The position numbers and the translations under genes were made by a program. A stretch of 33,803 bases of DNA, from contig CANHGK010000025.1 in NCBI GenBank assembly GCA_947460235.1, positions 1 through 33,803 of the forward strand. The letters run 5' to 3'. The notes under the pieces were generated by a model. It was not told the origin of the DNA. It saw nothing but the letters and a program-made list of their open reading frames with translations, and searched no databases. Shown here in pieces: positions 24,045 to 31,832 of this stretch. Source of the DNA: Paenibacillaceae bacterium. Lineage in GTDB: Bacteria > Bacillota > Bacilli > Paenibacillales > CANHGK01. Every line of letters begins with the position of its first letter. The first letter of the stretch is position 1.

Positions 24045-25303
24045 ACTATATTATGAGGGCGGACAAGACAGAATCGATTTTAATTACCGGCATTCACTGT
24101 AATTCGGAAACGGCAAACGAAGAATTTGAGATGGTCAAATTGATGTTTGATAAATCTGATGGCGTGATCGGTCATCATGTGATTCAGAGTTTCACGCCTG
24201 GTGAAACGAATCCTGAACAAGCACATCGAGTTGGTGTTCAGCTGACCGAAGAAATCGCGCCGGGTTTTCAGGCGGTGGTTGCTACTCATTATGACAGGGA
24301 ACATGTACATAATCATATTTTGATTAATAGTGTGCACCCAGAAACGGGGCAAAAGTACTATGCGAATTTGGAACAGTATGAGCGGATTCGAGCGGTGAGC
24401 GATCGTCATTGTCTAGAAAATGGACTTTCGGTCATTTTAGAACCGAAGGATAAAGGATGGAATCAGGAGACGTACCAGACGGCACTTCGCGGCGAAAGTT
24501 GGAAAGTTCGCTTGATGAAAACGATCGATGAAGCGAAACGAACGAGCGGGGATCGCGATGAGTTTGTTGGATACATGGAGTCGATGGGGTTTGAAGTGAA
24601 GTGGCAGAACCGAAATGTGAGTTTCCGGGACCCAGATCATGAGAAATTTGTGCGGGGGAAGACGCTCGGAAAAAACTATACCAAGGAGTCGATTGAACAT
24701 GCCTTCGAAAGAGGAATTGATTCGGAGACACCAAACGCCGATCGAAGCGATGGAAGAGCGGATCGAGAAACAATTGAACCGAGTCGAGACGTTGCTCGGG
24801 ACGAACAAAGAAATGAACCGAGTGACACTCAAAGCGATTCAGCAGCTGATCGCGCAGCAACGAACGATCCAAACCGAATTGGAGACGATCAAGGCATCCT
24901 TGAATCGCGGGTAATGGAACGACTCAGCCGTGTGATCCGAACGGATGGACATGGCGAAGATGCCTTTGATGAACAAATGCGACTAGCAGGAGCGGTTGTT
25001 CAAATGATGGGATCGATGAATCGGACTGAGGAAACGGAGCAGGCAAAACGATATCGCGAGATGAAAGCGAGCGGGGAGCAAGTTACGTTCGAGAGGTTGA
25101 GTGAAAGTGAATGGGACAACATTAAAGGTATGGGAAAGGCGGCAGGATTTCGGGAAAAAGAAGGAATATTGGTGGCATATTTGCAGAAGGATCGGGAAGA
25201 GGTAAGAAGGCGAGTAGAGAGGAAAGCGATAAAAGAAAAGGATAGTTCGCGAGCGTTTAGAATGGAACATAACAAGATACGGGAGCGTGGATCGGATAGA
25301 TAA
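23987..25303 (+). CDS. MOBP-type relaxase (MobA/VirD2 family)
   Basis: The relaxase nicks oriT and leads the strand into the recipient. In the 438-aa product the likely nucleophile is Y21 (LNYIMRADKT). Motif II-like HHVIQSFTPGET lies near 65. Motif III is HYDREHVHNHILIN with H101, D103, H106, H108 and H110. The family resemblance is to relaxases of Gram-positive ICEs. Residues about 238-310 are charged, low-complexity and probably disordered (SDGRADRETIEPSRDVA and on), and this is where a second gene seems to be encoded in another frame. The C-terminal 100 residues are helical and basic. AAGGAA lies 12 bases before the ATG. A strong terminator follows the stop. Confidence 0.92.
   Translation: MAITKQLSIRSSSKIINTLNYIMRADKTESILITGIHCNSETANEEFEMVKLMFDKSDGVIGHHVIQSFTPGETNPEQAHRVGVQLTEEIAPGFQAVVATHYDREHVHNHILINSVHPETGQKYYANLEQYERIRAVSDRHCLENGLSVILEPKDKGWNQETYQTALRGESWKVRLMKTIDEAKRTSGDRDEFVGYMESMGFEVKWQNRNVSFRDPDHEKFVRGKTLGKNYTKESIEHAFERGIDSETPNADRSDGRADRETIEPSRDVARDEQRNEPSDTQSDSAADRAATNDPNRIGDDQGILESRVMERLSRVIRTDGHGEDAFDEQMRLAGAVVQMMGSMNRTEETEQAKRYREMKASGEQVTFERLSESEWDNIKGMGKAAGFREKEGILVAYLQKDREEVRRRVERKAIKEKDSSRAFRMEHNKIRERGSDR
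24699..24914 (+). CDS. Embedded overlapping gene: small coiled-coil protein
   Basis: A 71-codon frame lies wholly inside the relaxase gene, shifted by +1. It starts ATG at 24699 with a proper AAGGAG ten bases upstream (24683-24688) and ends TAA. The product, from MPSKEELIRRHQTPIEAMEE to TIQTELETIKASLNRG, has a strong heptad pattern (MEERIEKQLNRVETLL, LKAIQQLIAQQ) and looks like a real coiled coil, while the relaxase frame over the same bases is low-complexity. ColE1-type plasmids encode MbeB and MbeD inside mbeA in the same manner, and MbeD-like proteins are short coiled coils. Relaxase partner, mobilisation or entry-exclusion roles are possible. Similarity to MbeB/MbeD is in arrangement only. 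Confidence 0.6.
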   Translation: MPSKEELIRRHQTPIEAMEERIEKQLNRVETLLGTNKEMNRVTLKAIQQLIAQQRTIQTELETIKASLNRG

Positions 25304-25305
25304 AT

Positions 25306-25359
25306 ATGGGGCTGTCCCAAAAGTAGATTATCTACTTGGGGACGGCCCCATTGTTTTTT
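25306..25359 (+). terminator. Strong terminator at the end of the transfer operon
   Basis: ATGGGGC...GTAGAT (25306-25328) pairs with ATCTACTT...GCCCCAT (about 25329-25351) to give a stem of about 22 bp with two mismatches or bulges, followed by TTGTTTTTTC. It separates the relaxase from the convergent HNH gene. Confidence 0.88.
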
Positions 25360-25365
25360 CTTAAC

Positions 25366-26478
25366 TTATTTCTTAATAAGCATTTTCATTTGCTCGATAC
25401 TTAGAACGTTATCTTTTCTTCGATGAATCATTTTATGACAATTGGAACAAACCGGAACCAAATCCGTTTTTGGATTAATATCAGTTTCTTTGCCAACAGA
25501 GCTCAAGGGGTTCAAATGGTGTATTTCGATAAATCCCTTTCCTCTAAGGCCATAAACCTTTTCAAAATCAAATTGACAAATCGTGCATTTCGTTCCGTGA
25601 TACTTTATGGCTTCAACGCGGTTCTTTTGATCCCGCTCGTATTGTTTACCGTAAATATACCTAACTTTTCCTTCTCTTCTACTTTCGGGATCCACTTCAG
25701 TTAGTGCGAGTCCCTCGTCCCCGTCAATTTCTTCGACAATATCTTCTTCGATTTCAATTGGATAAACAAAGTCTATATTGAATCGGGTGCCATTAACCTT
25801 AGTAAAGCGTATTTTCGGAAGTTTACTCTCTTCCACTTTAGAACCATTTATAAACAGATCATAATAACTTGGCATTTCTTCCATAAGTAAATCTCTAAAA
25901 TCAGCCTTCCAAAACAGTCGGCTTCTTGGTGTGTCCAAGGTATCCATTTGAACATAAGCAAAGAATGCTGAGTCATCATAAAAAAGATTTAGTTCTTTCT
26001 TTTCGCGCTTTCCAAGATGACCTATTTCAAAGAAATCTCTGACGCCAAATGGAACCCCTGTACCTGAATGAGCGAACGTTGATTTATCAATTGTCTTTAG
26101 AGCGATATTATTGTCGAACAGTTCCCATGAATCAAAAACTTGAGATATAATACAAGATTTCTGATATCTTGAAATGCTGTCTATTACAGTTTTGAAGTGT
26201 GTTAAGTTCTGCTGGGACATTACATTTATAGCATGATCAATACTAAAACCAATAAATATACCTTTATGAGGATTTTTTATTCCTAAGTGATGCAAAACAC
26301 CCATAGACTGCCAACCCTTACTCAGATCAGAGTCTAGGCCAAGTATTTGTTCGTCTATTTTTCTATTGCTCACGCCTTTTACAAATAAGAAATTATACAC
26401 AATAGTATCCCGTTGCTCTTGAGTGCAGTTATTGAATTCTCTATCTCGATCGACAGGATCTAAATTTGGCACGAACAC
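25366..26478 (-). CDS. HNH endonuclease
   Basis: The 370-aa protein has an unrecognised N-terminal domain (about 1-250) and a C-terminal HNH nuclease. The C-terminal part has the classical order YIYGKQYERDQKNRVEAI, CTICQFDFEKVYG, GFIEIHHLNPLSS, TDLVPVCSNCHKMIHR; the paired His of EIHHL and the final His, with Cys pairs for zinc (C-x2-C, C-x2-C), match McrA-like HNH domains often found in restriction or defence proteins. The GTG at 26478 is preferred because AGGAAGAGG lies 8 bases upstream; a GTG at 26487 is directly against that site. It sits convergent to the relaxase gene, just outside the transfer operon, and is divergent from the zinc-ribbon gene. Target DNA is unknown. Confidence 0.85.
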   Translation of the reverse strand: MFVPNLDPVDRDREFNNCTQEQRDTIVYNFLFVKGVSNRKIDEQILGLDSDLSKGWQSMGVLHHLGIKNPHKGIFIGFSIDHAINVMSQQNLTHFKTVIDSISRYQKSCIISQVFDSWELFDNNIALKTIDKSTFAHSGTGVPFGVRDFFEIGHLGKREKKELNLFYDDSAFFAYVQMDTLDTPRSRLFWKADFRDLLMEEMPSYYDLFINGSKVEESKLPKIRFTKVNGTRFNIDFVYPIEIEEDIVEEIDGDEGLALTEVDPESRREGKVRYIYGKQYERDQKNRVEAIKYHGTKCTICQFDFEKVYGLRGKGFIEIHHLNPLSSVGKETDINPKTDLVPVCSNCHKMIHRRKDNVLSIEQMKMLIKK

Positions 26479-26593
26479 AAAATCCACCTCTTCCTAAACG
26501 TAATTTTTCCATTCTATTGCGATCTATGTTTGGAATTATTTTATCGTCATAACAATTCGAATCGAATAATTCTAGTAAATCATATCTTTCCTG

Positions 26594-26616
26594 TGCTAAA
26601 ATAAGAACAAATGTTC
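26594..26616 (+). promoter_or_regulatory. Extended -10 promoter with LexA (SOS) box
   Basis: TGCTAAAAT at 26594-26602 is an extended -10. GAACAAATGTTC at 26605-26616 fits the Gram-positive LexA/DinR core GAACRNRYGTTC exactly and covers the predicted start of transcription, so LexA would block it until DNA damage. The gene starts 22 bases further on. Confidence 0.7.
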
Positions 26617-26637
26617 TTTTTTTGGAGTGGATATAGG

Positions 26638-26943
26638 TTGTTCAAATTAATTACGAATCCCAAACACGCAGCTAACAATATCAGATTTGAAAACTGGATT
26701 ATATATTTGCAGAATCAGGACGGCAAACAAATTTGTCCCCGTTGCAAAGCATCTTTAATGACTAGCAACGCAAAACCTTCGAGACTATGTGAACGTATTT
26801 TCATCTGTTCCACATGTGCTTGGTTGGAAGTCACGGAATGGGTCTATTATGCCACGATTCCGGCACCTACCTATAAAGAATGGCTAATGTTTGAAGATTT
26901 TCGGTCGGAATGTAAAAAATATGGTGTTAATTGGGATGAATAA
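26638..26943 (+). CDS. Small zinc-ribbon protein under SOS control, unknown function
   Basis: A 101-aa protein from the TTG at 26638, which has GGAGTGG about 8 bases upstream. An ATG at 26611 is in frame but lies within the LexA box, so it is a poor start. The centre has a zinc-ribbon pattern: CPRC (in GKQICPRCKA), then CERIFICSTC, with about 25 residues between the Cys pairs. The C-terminus is acidic and aromatic (YKEWLMFEDFRSECKKYGV). No family is recognised. It is monocistronic, with a terminator at 27068-27090. Control by LexA would link it to DNA damage, phage induction or element transfer. Confidence 0.65.
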   Translation: MFKLITNPKHAANNIRFENWIIYLQNQDGKQICPRCKASLMTSNAKPSRLCERIFICSTCAWLEVTEWVYYATIPAPTYKEWLMFEDFRSECKKYGVNWDE

Positions 26944-26990
26944 ATTATGCCTCTCAACATTTGTACTTTTGCATCAATTGACTATGAATA

Positions 26991-27017
26991 TGTGATCATA
27001 AAGCCACCTTGATCACA
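26991..27017. repeat. Inverted repeat
   Basis: TGTGATCA (26991-26998) and TGATCACA (27010-27017) are perfect 8-base arms with an 11-base loop. The arm spacing is not that of a CRP site. It lies between the zinc-ribbon gene and its terminator, and the function is unknown. Confidence 0.45.
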
Positions 27018-27067
27018 ATGAAGCCAATAATTTTCATTTTAAAAAGTGAAGTGAAAAGAAATTTTTT

Positions 27068-27090
27068 CCCCAATTCGGGGTTTATTTTTT
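27068..27090 (+). terminator. Terminator of the zinc-ribbon gene
   Basis: CCCC AATTC GGGG (27068-27080) with flanking A and T runs is followed by TTTATTTTTT on the plus strand. The stem is short, extended by A-T pairs. Confidence 0.6.
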
Positions 27091-27236
27091 GTTGATTTTC
27101 TAAATTACGAATTTATGAATCGGATCGAAATTACTATTTTAAAAACTGATGTATGTTTCTGGTCCCAATACATCTTAAATCCAATACGTTCTTTTTTTGT
27201 GCTGGGATACCACAAATAGCCTCTATAGATTTTGTC

Positions 27237-29909
27237 TCATCCGGTTGGAATCCAGAATATAAATGTCGTTCCCTTGCCAACATCCGATTGTACTCGTAAT
27301 GTGCCGCCAATCTTCTCGATTTCTTCCTTAACTGCCGCCATTCCAATCCCGCGTCCAGATAATTGGTTAACCTCATCTTTAGTAGAAAAATCATCAGCAA
27401 AAATATATTCGATCACTTGCTCTGTTGTCATTTCTTCTGCTTGGGACGGAGTACAAAGTCCCTTTTGAATTGCTTTTTTCATTACTCGTTCTCGGTCAAT
27501 TCCTCTTCCATCATCACCGATATGAAGCTCAAGTGCATGGGGGTTATCAATAAATTCACATGTCACTATTCCATATTCATTTTTTCCAGAATTAGCCCGT
27601 TCATCAATGGTTTCGATGCCGTGGTCTAAGATGTTTCGAAATACATGAACTAAAGAATGTGCAAATGGTGAATAATGTTGTTCGTCTACTAAACGGTTTC
27701 CACCTTTGATTTCGAGTGGATGAATATATTTTTCTAATCCAATCGCCAATTCAGAAACAAAAGAAGGATAGGTTTCAAGCAATGCGCGGAACGGTTTTTG
27801 ACGAACTTCATCAAACATTAGAATCATCTGTTCCATATATTCTGGCTTTACGAAACGAATCATATGTTGTTTTAATTGTTCTAATTTTGCATTAGTAATG
27901 GTGGATGTTGATTCCTGTTCAAAAAAATCATCGCCTAGCGCGTCGCGTAGGATCTTTTCATCATCTGCAATTGCTTGAATTAATTCTAAAGAAGGAAGGT
28001 GATGAGCTAAGTTTTTGTGAGTTACGTCAGAATCTTCAAATTGACTTAATTTATCTTCGAGTGCATGTAAAAATGAACCGATGTGTACGAAATGAAATTG
28101 CGCAAATGTCCCTTTGAACGTATGAACTTGTCTCATTAAATGTTCATAAGCATCAAATTCATCGTTAGCTTCATCGAGTCTAATTGCAATTTCAACCATC
28201 GCAAATTTTTTATAAGTGCTGATGGTTTGAAGAACATCATTTCTTGATTGCACTGCTTTGATGATCATTTTCATGGATTTGGATTCTTGGTCTAACTTTG
28301 ATTCCAATGCGCGCTTTTCCGTAATATCCGTAAAAATCACCATGCATGCAGAATTGTTATACTTGGTAATCATTTTGTATTCTAACTGATAGGTTTGATA
28401 TACAATATTCACTTCATTTGGAAGCAGTGACAAATACGTATTTTGCTGGTTTGGATCCACTAATGAGAAAACCTCATTAAAGATTTGATGAAGGAATGTA
28501 ATTTCATGAGGAAATGTAATCTCGACAAAATCTCGACCAATAAATGATGTTCTTCGGTATATATACTCAATCTCCGAACTATATTCCTCATGGATTTTCA
28601 AATCGCTTCCAAATGAAAGAATGCCATGTCCGGTATTATCGAGCAGATACTTCACTTCATTGCGGTTTGCTTTGGCCAATTCAGACTGTTCTTTTACTTG
28701 GTCTAATAGATTCGCAACGAAATTCATCGTTCGTCCGAGTGTGCCGATTTCATCACTCGAGTTAATGTTGACCCTCTCAATACTGGTTGCACCATGCTCG
28801 ACAGATGCGATTGCGGATGAAAGTTGGATTAGCGGTCTACTAATTACACGCTGAGCAAAAATTGAAATTAATATGGATACAATTGCGACAAACACGATTA
28901 GCCCAACGATGAACATGATTATCAAAGTCGTTGGGTATAGTGGTATAGAACTTATGGGAGTAATATGAAAGATTGTCCAATCGTTAACCGCGGAACGTGC
29001 AAAACTGATTAACAAATCACCTTCTGGCGCACTTTGTAATAAGTATCCTGATTTTTGACCAGGTTTTATTACTGGGTTTATTACTGTTGGAAGAGATAAT
29101 TGTTCAGCATCTTCATCATAAATAATCTCGTTGTTATTATTTATCACTAGATTTTGTTTTGTTGATGAATCGGTTCCCATGGTGTCTCGAAATAAATTGG
29201 TACTGATTTCGGCAATCACAAATGAGAGAGTATCCTCTGAATGAATGGGATAACCGACAGTAAAGGTAGGTGATTTGTAGCCACTATTCATGATTCGATG
29301 ATTGCGATCGTAAAATAATAGCTCATTTTCCAAACCAAACGAAAAAGAACTTATTTTTGAAGGAATCCAAATTACGTGATTTGATGTTGCAATTTGACTT
29401 AACCAGTGGAGATTTGTATTTGTGAAGGTGAAGCCGGATAAGTCCGAATCTAGCGAGCGATGCATAAATTTAATCCCATCATAATTGATCGATGATGGAG
29501 CGTTTATCGGCTTAAATTGATTATCATTTGTTGATTTTCCAACAATAAAAAGGGTATTAATGTATTGGTTCTGCGCTGCGTATCCAGAAAGGAGTTTGTT
29601 GATTGGTGTACCGAATTTTAAATCACACACCAAAAGATCACCACAAGCATCGTGATTCTCAGTTGCGATGAGCCTTTTGATATCAGGATTTTGAGCAATT
29701 TGAATTGCCATCGTACGAATGGATACAAGGTTTAAATCGATCGAATCTCTGGACATTTCAACACTTCGTTGCATAGAGTCAGCAAACTGAGTAACTGCAT
29801 TTTGTTTTACATACGTCAATGCCCCATATCCAATTATGCCAACAATGATCGAGATGCTGATGAAGCAAAAAATAAATAATTTGGTTACAAGTTTCATTTT
29901 AATGCGCAT
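27237..29909 (-). CDS. Membrane-anchored CheA-like hybrid sensor kinase with Hpt domain
   Basis: This 890-aa sensor kinase departs from the usual design: phosphorylation is on an Hpt-like His, as in CheA. TM1 is near 8-30; an extracytoplasmic sensor domain (dCache-like) fills about 31-315, TM2 about 320-345 (LIIMFIVGLIVFVAIVSILI), then a HAMP domain (about 350-405) and a PAS-like domain (about 415-540). The Hpt site is H596 in QVHTFKGTFAQF. The ATPase part (about 740-890) has HSLVHVFRNILDHGIE, DDGRGID, GRGIGMAAVKEEI and GTTFIFWIPTG, like CheA. No CheW-like domain follows. GGGAGGTG precedes the ATG at 29909, 8 bases upstream. No partner regulator lies next to it, so the target is unknown. Confidence 0.85.
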   Translation of the reverse strand: MRIKMKLVTKLFIFCFISISIIVGIIGYGALTYVKQNAVTQFADSMQRSVEMSRDSIDLNLVSIRTMAIQIAQNPDIKRLIATENHDACGDLLVCDLKFGTPINKLLSGYAAQNQYINTLFIVGKSTNDNQFKPINAPSSINYDGIKFMHRSLDSDLSGFTFTNTNLHWLSQIATSNHVIWIPSKISSFSFGLENELLFYDRNHRIMNSGYKSPTFTVGYPIHSEDTLSFVIAEISTNLFRDTMGTDSSTKQNLVINNNNEIIYDEDAEQLSLPTVINPVIKPGQKSGYLLQSAPEGDLLISFARSAVNDWTIFHITPISSIPLYPTTLIIMFIVGLIVFVAIVSILISIFAQRVISRPLIQLSSAIASVEHGATSIERVNINSSDEIGTLGRTMNFVANLLDQVKEQSELAKANRNEVKYLLDNTGHGILSFGSDLKIHEEYSSEIEYIYRRTSFIGRDFVEITFPHEITFLHQIFNEVFSLVDPNQQNTYLSLLPNEVNIVYQTYQLEYKMITKYNNSACMVIFTDITEKRALESKLDQESKSMKMIIKAVQSRNDVLQTISTYKKFAMVEIAIRLDEANDEFDAYEHLMRQVHTFKGTFAQFHFVHIGSFLHALEDKLSQFEDSDVTHKNLAHHLPSLELIQAIADDEKILRDALGDDFFEQESTSTITNAKLEQLKQHMIRFVKPEYMEQMILMFDEVRQKPFRALLETYPSFVSELAIGLEKYIHPLEIKGGNRLVDEQHYSPFAHSLVHVFRNILDHGIETIDERANSGKNEYGIVTCEFIDNPHALELHIGDDGRGIDRERVMKKAIQKGLCTPSQAEEMTTEQVIEYIFADDFSTKDEVNQLSGRGIGMAAVKEEIEKIGGTLRVQSDVGKGTTFIFWIPTG

Positions 29910-30412
29910 CGTTGCACCTCCCAATTGCTGGATAACGATATATTCGATGAGAGTATTCTTAAAACCTGTAAACATGGGAAGCATGTTCAATGATGAGTGG
30001 TTTTTGCAAACAACCGAGTGTAAAAGAATTTAAGTTTGTTTTATCCGGAAAAGGAACTTTGTCAAAATTATTGACGCTATCGTCAAATTGATTTCAGATA
30101 ATCTTTCAGTTGTGTTTTATGCTTTAATAAACGTTACATAAAAGTAAAACTTTATTTATACTTATTAAATTTGGAAGAAACACTACTGTAATTCTTGTTA
30201 ATTTGTATAATTTGGAGTATTGTAATTTTATGTATTGGTTATTTAATGTATGAGGCCACAAATTATTGGGATTAAATGGATTCATTAAATCCTATATATT
30301 TCTATTTAGGTTTTAAAATTTCATCGAATCATTTTGTAGTATTATATTTTAAAGCTATTTTTAGATTCATGTACTGATAAATTAAATCAATAAACATTTA
30401 CAGGGGGAGTTA
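29910..30412. other. Intergenic with small inverted repeat, no gene
   Basis: This divergent gap lies between the sensor kinase and the EcsC-family gene and is strongly AT-rich. TTGACG (30071-30076) and CGTCAA (30081-30086) flank CTAT, a perfect small inverted repeat that could be an operator for the kinase gene. I see no coding region. Confidence 0.5.
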
Positions 30413-31333
30413 ATGTTGGAATCGAAAATGTCAAAATATGAAAAAGATGCAATTAAACAGATACATGAATGGAAAAATCCTAAGTTAAGTATTTTTGATC
30501 GGGCTATGGAATTAATAAATTATCCATTTGAAAAAGCGTTAGAATTAACAAGCGAGATTCCAGGTGCTGATAATCTCAAGGAAGTTGTATATAAATCTGT
30601 TCAAGGAGTATTGGAGATTCTGAACGATTTTGCTCAAAAGTCAGTGAGAACTGAAGCAATTTTTAAGGAATTTCGAGAAGGTAATTTAGATGTATATGAA
30701 CATAAAGATATTTACAATATTGATCTTCAAAAAGTAGATCACATAGTGGGATATTTGGGGGCGAAATACAAGTCATTAGCGTTGGCAGAAGGTAGTGCAA
30801 CTGGATTAGCTGGAATCGTTGGAATTCCAATTGATATTTCTTCGTTATTAACTTTAAATTTAAGAGCAATTGGAGAATATGCAACTTATTATGGATTCGA
30901 TATTAACACCCAACACGAACGATTCTTTGCAATGAATATTTTGGGCTATGCTTCTAGTTCAAAAGATTCAACAAAGTATGTTGTATTATCACAACTCGAA
31001 AAAATTGCCGTTGACGTAGCTAGAAATAAGTCATGGAGCACACTTCAACAAAGTATTATAGTTCGAGTAATTAAAAATATTTCAGAATCTATAGGAATTA
31101 GGTTAACTAAAGCAAAATTAGCACAAGTTATTCCAGTTTTAGGAGCTTTAGTTGGTGGTGGATTTAATGCATATTATACAAACAAAGTATGTGAAGCTGC
31201 ATATTATTTGTATCGTGAAAGATTTTTGGCAACTAAATATGAAAAACCTGAAGTTATAGAAATTAATACAAATTGGGAAAATAATTTTGATATAGAATAT
31301 TTGTCCGGAGATGAGAGAAAGGAATTGAAGTAA
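30413..31333 (+). CDS. EcsC-family protein
   Basis: This 306-aa protein belongs by appearance to the EcsC family, whose founder lies beside the Bacillus EcsAB transporter; the activity is unknown. Typical features are YEKDAIKQIHEWKNP at the N-terminus, the hydrophobic GSATGLAGIVGIPIDISSLL (about 122-141) with LNLRAIGEYATYYGFD following, FFAMNILGYA near 170, and VIPVLGALVGGGFNAYYTN near 235-255. The conserved order of the Gly-rich helix and the RAIGEIA-like motif drives the assignment. GGGGGAG lies close before the ATG (about 4-5 bases); ATG 30428 (MSKYEK) is an alternative. The gene stands alone, with its own terminator. Confidence 0.88.
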   Translation: MLESKMSKYEKDAIKQIHEWKNPKLSIFDRAMELINYPFEKALELTSEIPGADNLKEVVYKSVQGVLEILNDFAQKSVRTEAIFKEFREGNLDVYEHKDIYNIDLQKVDHIVGYLGAKYKSLALAEGSATGLAGIVGIPIDISSLLTLNLRAIGEYATYYGFDINTQHERFFAMNILGYASSSKDSTKYVVLSQLEKIAVDVARNKSWSTLQQSIIVRVIKNISESIGIRLTKAKLAQVIPVLGALVGGGFNAYYTNKVCEAAYYLYRERFLATKYEKPEVIEINTNWENNFDIEYLSGDERKELK

Positions 31334-31372
31334 ACCGGTTTATTTTCTAAGGACAAAATATTTTGCAGAGTT

Positions 31373-31404
31373 CCTACACACATTTAATGTGTGTAGGTTT
31401 TTAT
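31373..31404 (+). terminator. Terminator of the EcsC-family gene
   Basis: CCTACACACAT (31373-31383) pairs perfectly with ATGTGTGTAGG (31387-31397), 11 bp around TTA, followed by TTTTTATTTTTT. Confidence 0.92.
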
Positions 31405-31832
31405 TTTTTCATAAATATACTGCTTTTTTTTATATGTAACATATACAGTTTCTAATTTCTTTTTCGCACAAATGTGCTTTTATCGTGTAATTTGAAGGGG
31501 CAATATCAGAGATGTTGAAATCACTTTTTAAGTATAGTGAATATTCCATTCTGAAAAAGCCACTGTGGCGCATTATGCACCGGAATATTCAGTATAGATC
31601 ACTAATTAGAAATATATTGAATAAATCGTTATAAATTTTCTTGATGTAAGTAACAAATGGCAGCTGCAAATGATGCAAAATCGATTACTTTTCCGAAGAT
31701 AAGCATCGATTTTAATAGTCCTCAACAAAGTAAACACCTCATGCTAATTTCTCGTCATTTTAAGGAACTAGAAATTAGCATGAAGTTTGTAATTTAGCAG
31801 AAATTTCATTGTTAATTATTCAGAGACTTCGA
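31405..31832. other. Gene-free gap with three perfect palindromes
   Basis: No ORF is convincing here. Three inverted repeats follow each other: TGAATATTCC/GGAATATTCA (31538-31547 with 31582-31591, and inside it GCCACTGTGGC), AAAATCGAT/ATCGATTTT (31677-31685 with 31705-31713), and CATGCTAATTTCT/AGAAATTAGCATG (31740-31752 with 31770-31782). The last could be part of a minus-strand terminator for the gene at 31833 but lacks a T run. The rest may be operator sites, a structured RNA or remnants of a small mobile element. Confidence 0.6.

Larger units (their letters stand above)
16371..25303 (+). mobile_element. Conjugation/mobilisation module (ICE-like or plasmid-derived)
   Basis: Ten tightly packed genes on one strand encode a regulator, a coupling protein, core parts of a type IV secretion system, a relaxosome protein and a relaxase. 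Several neighbours overlap by 4-58 bases. I see no VirB8/TcpC, VirB1-type cell-wall hydrolase, integrase, recombinase or replication protein, and no clear att repeats, so the true ends and autonomy are unknown. The module appears richer in G and C than its flanks. Confidence 0.8.

Noticed and set aside
26991-27017. CRP-type binding site
   Set aside because: TGTGA and TCACA are present but their spacing is 17 bases instead of 6, so it is only an inverted repeat.
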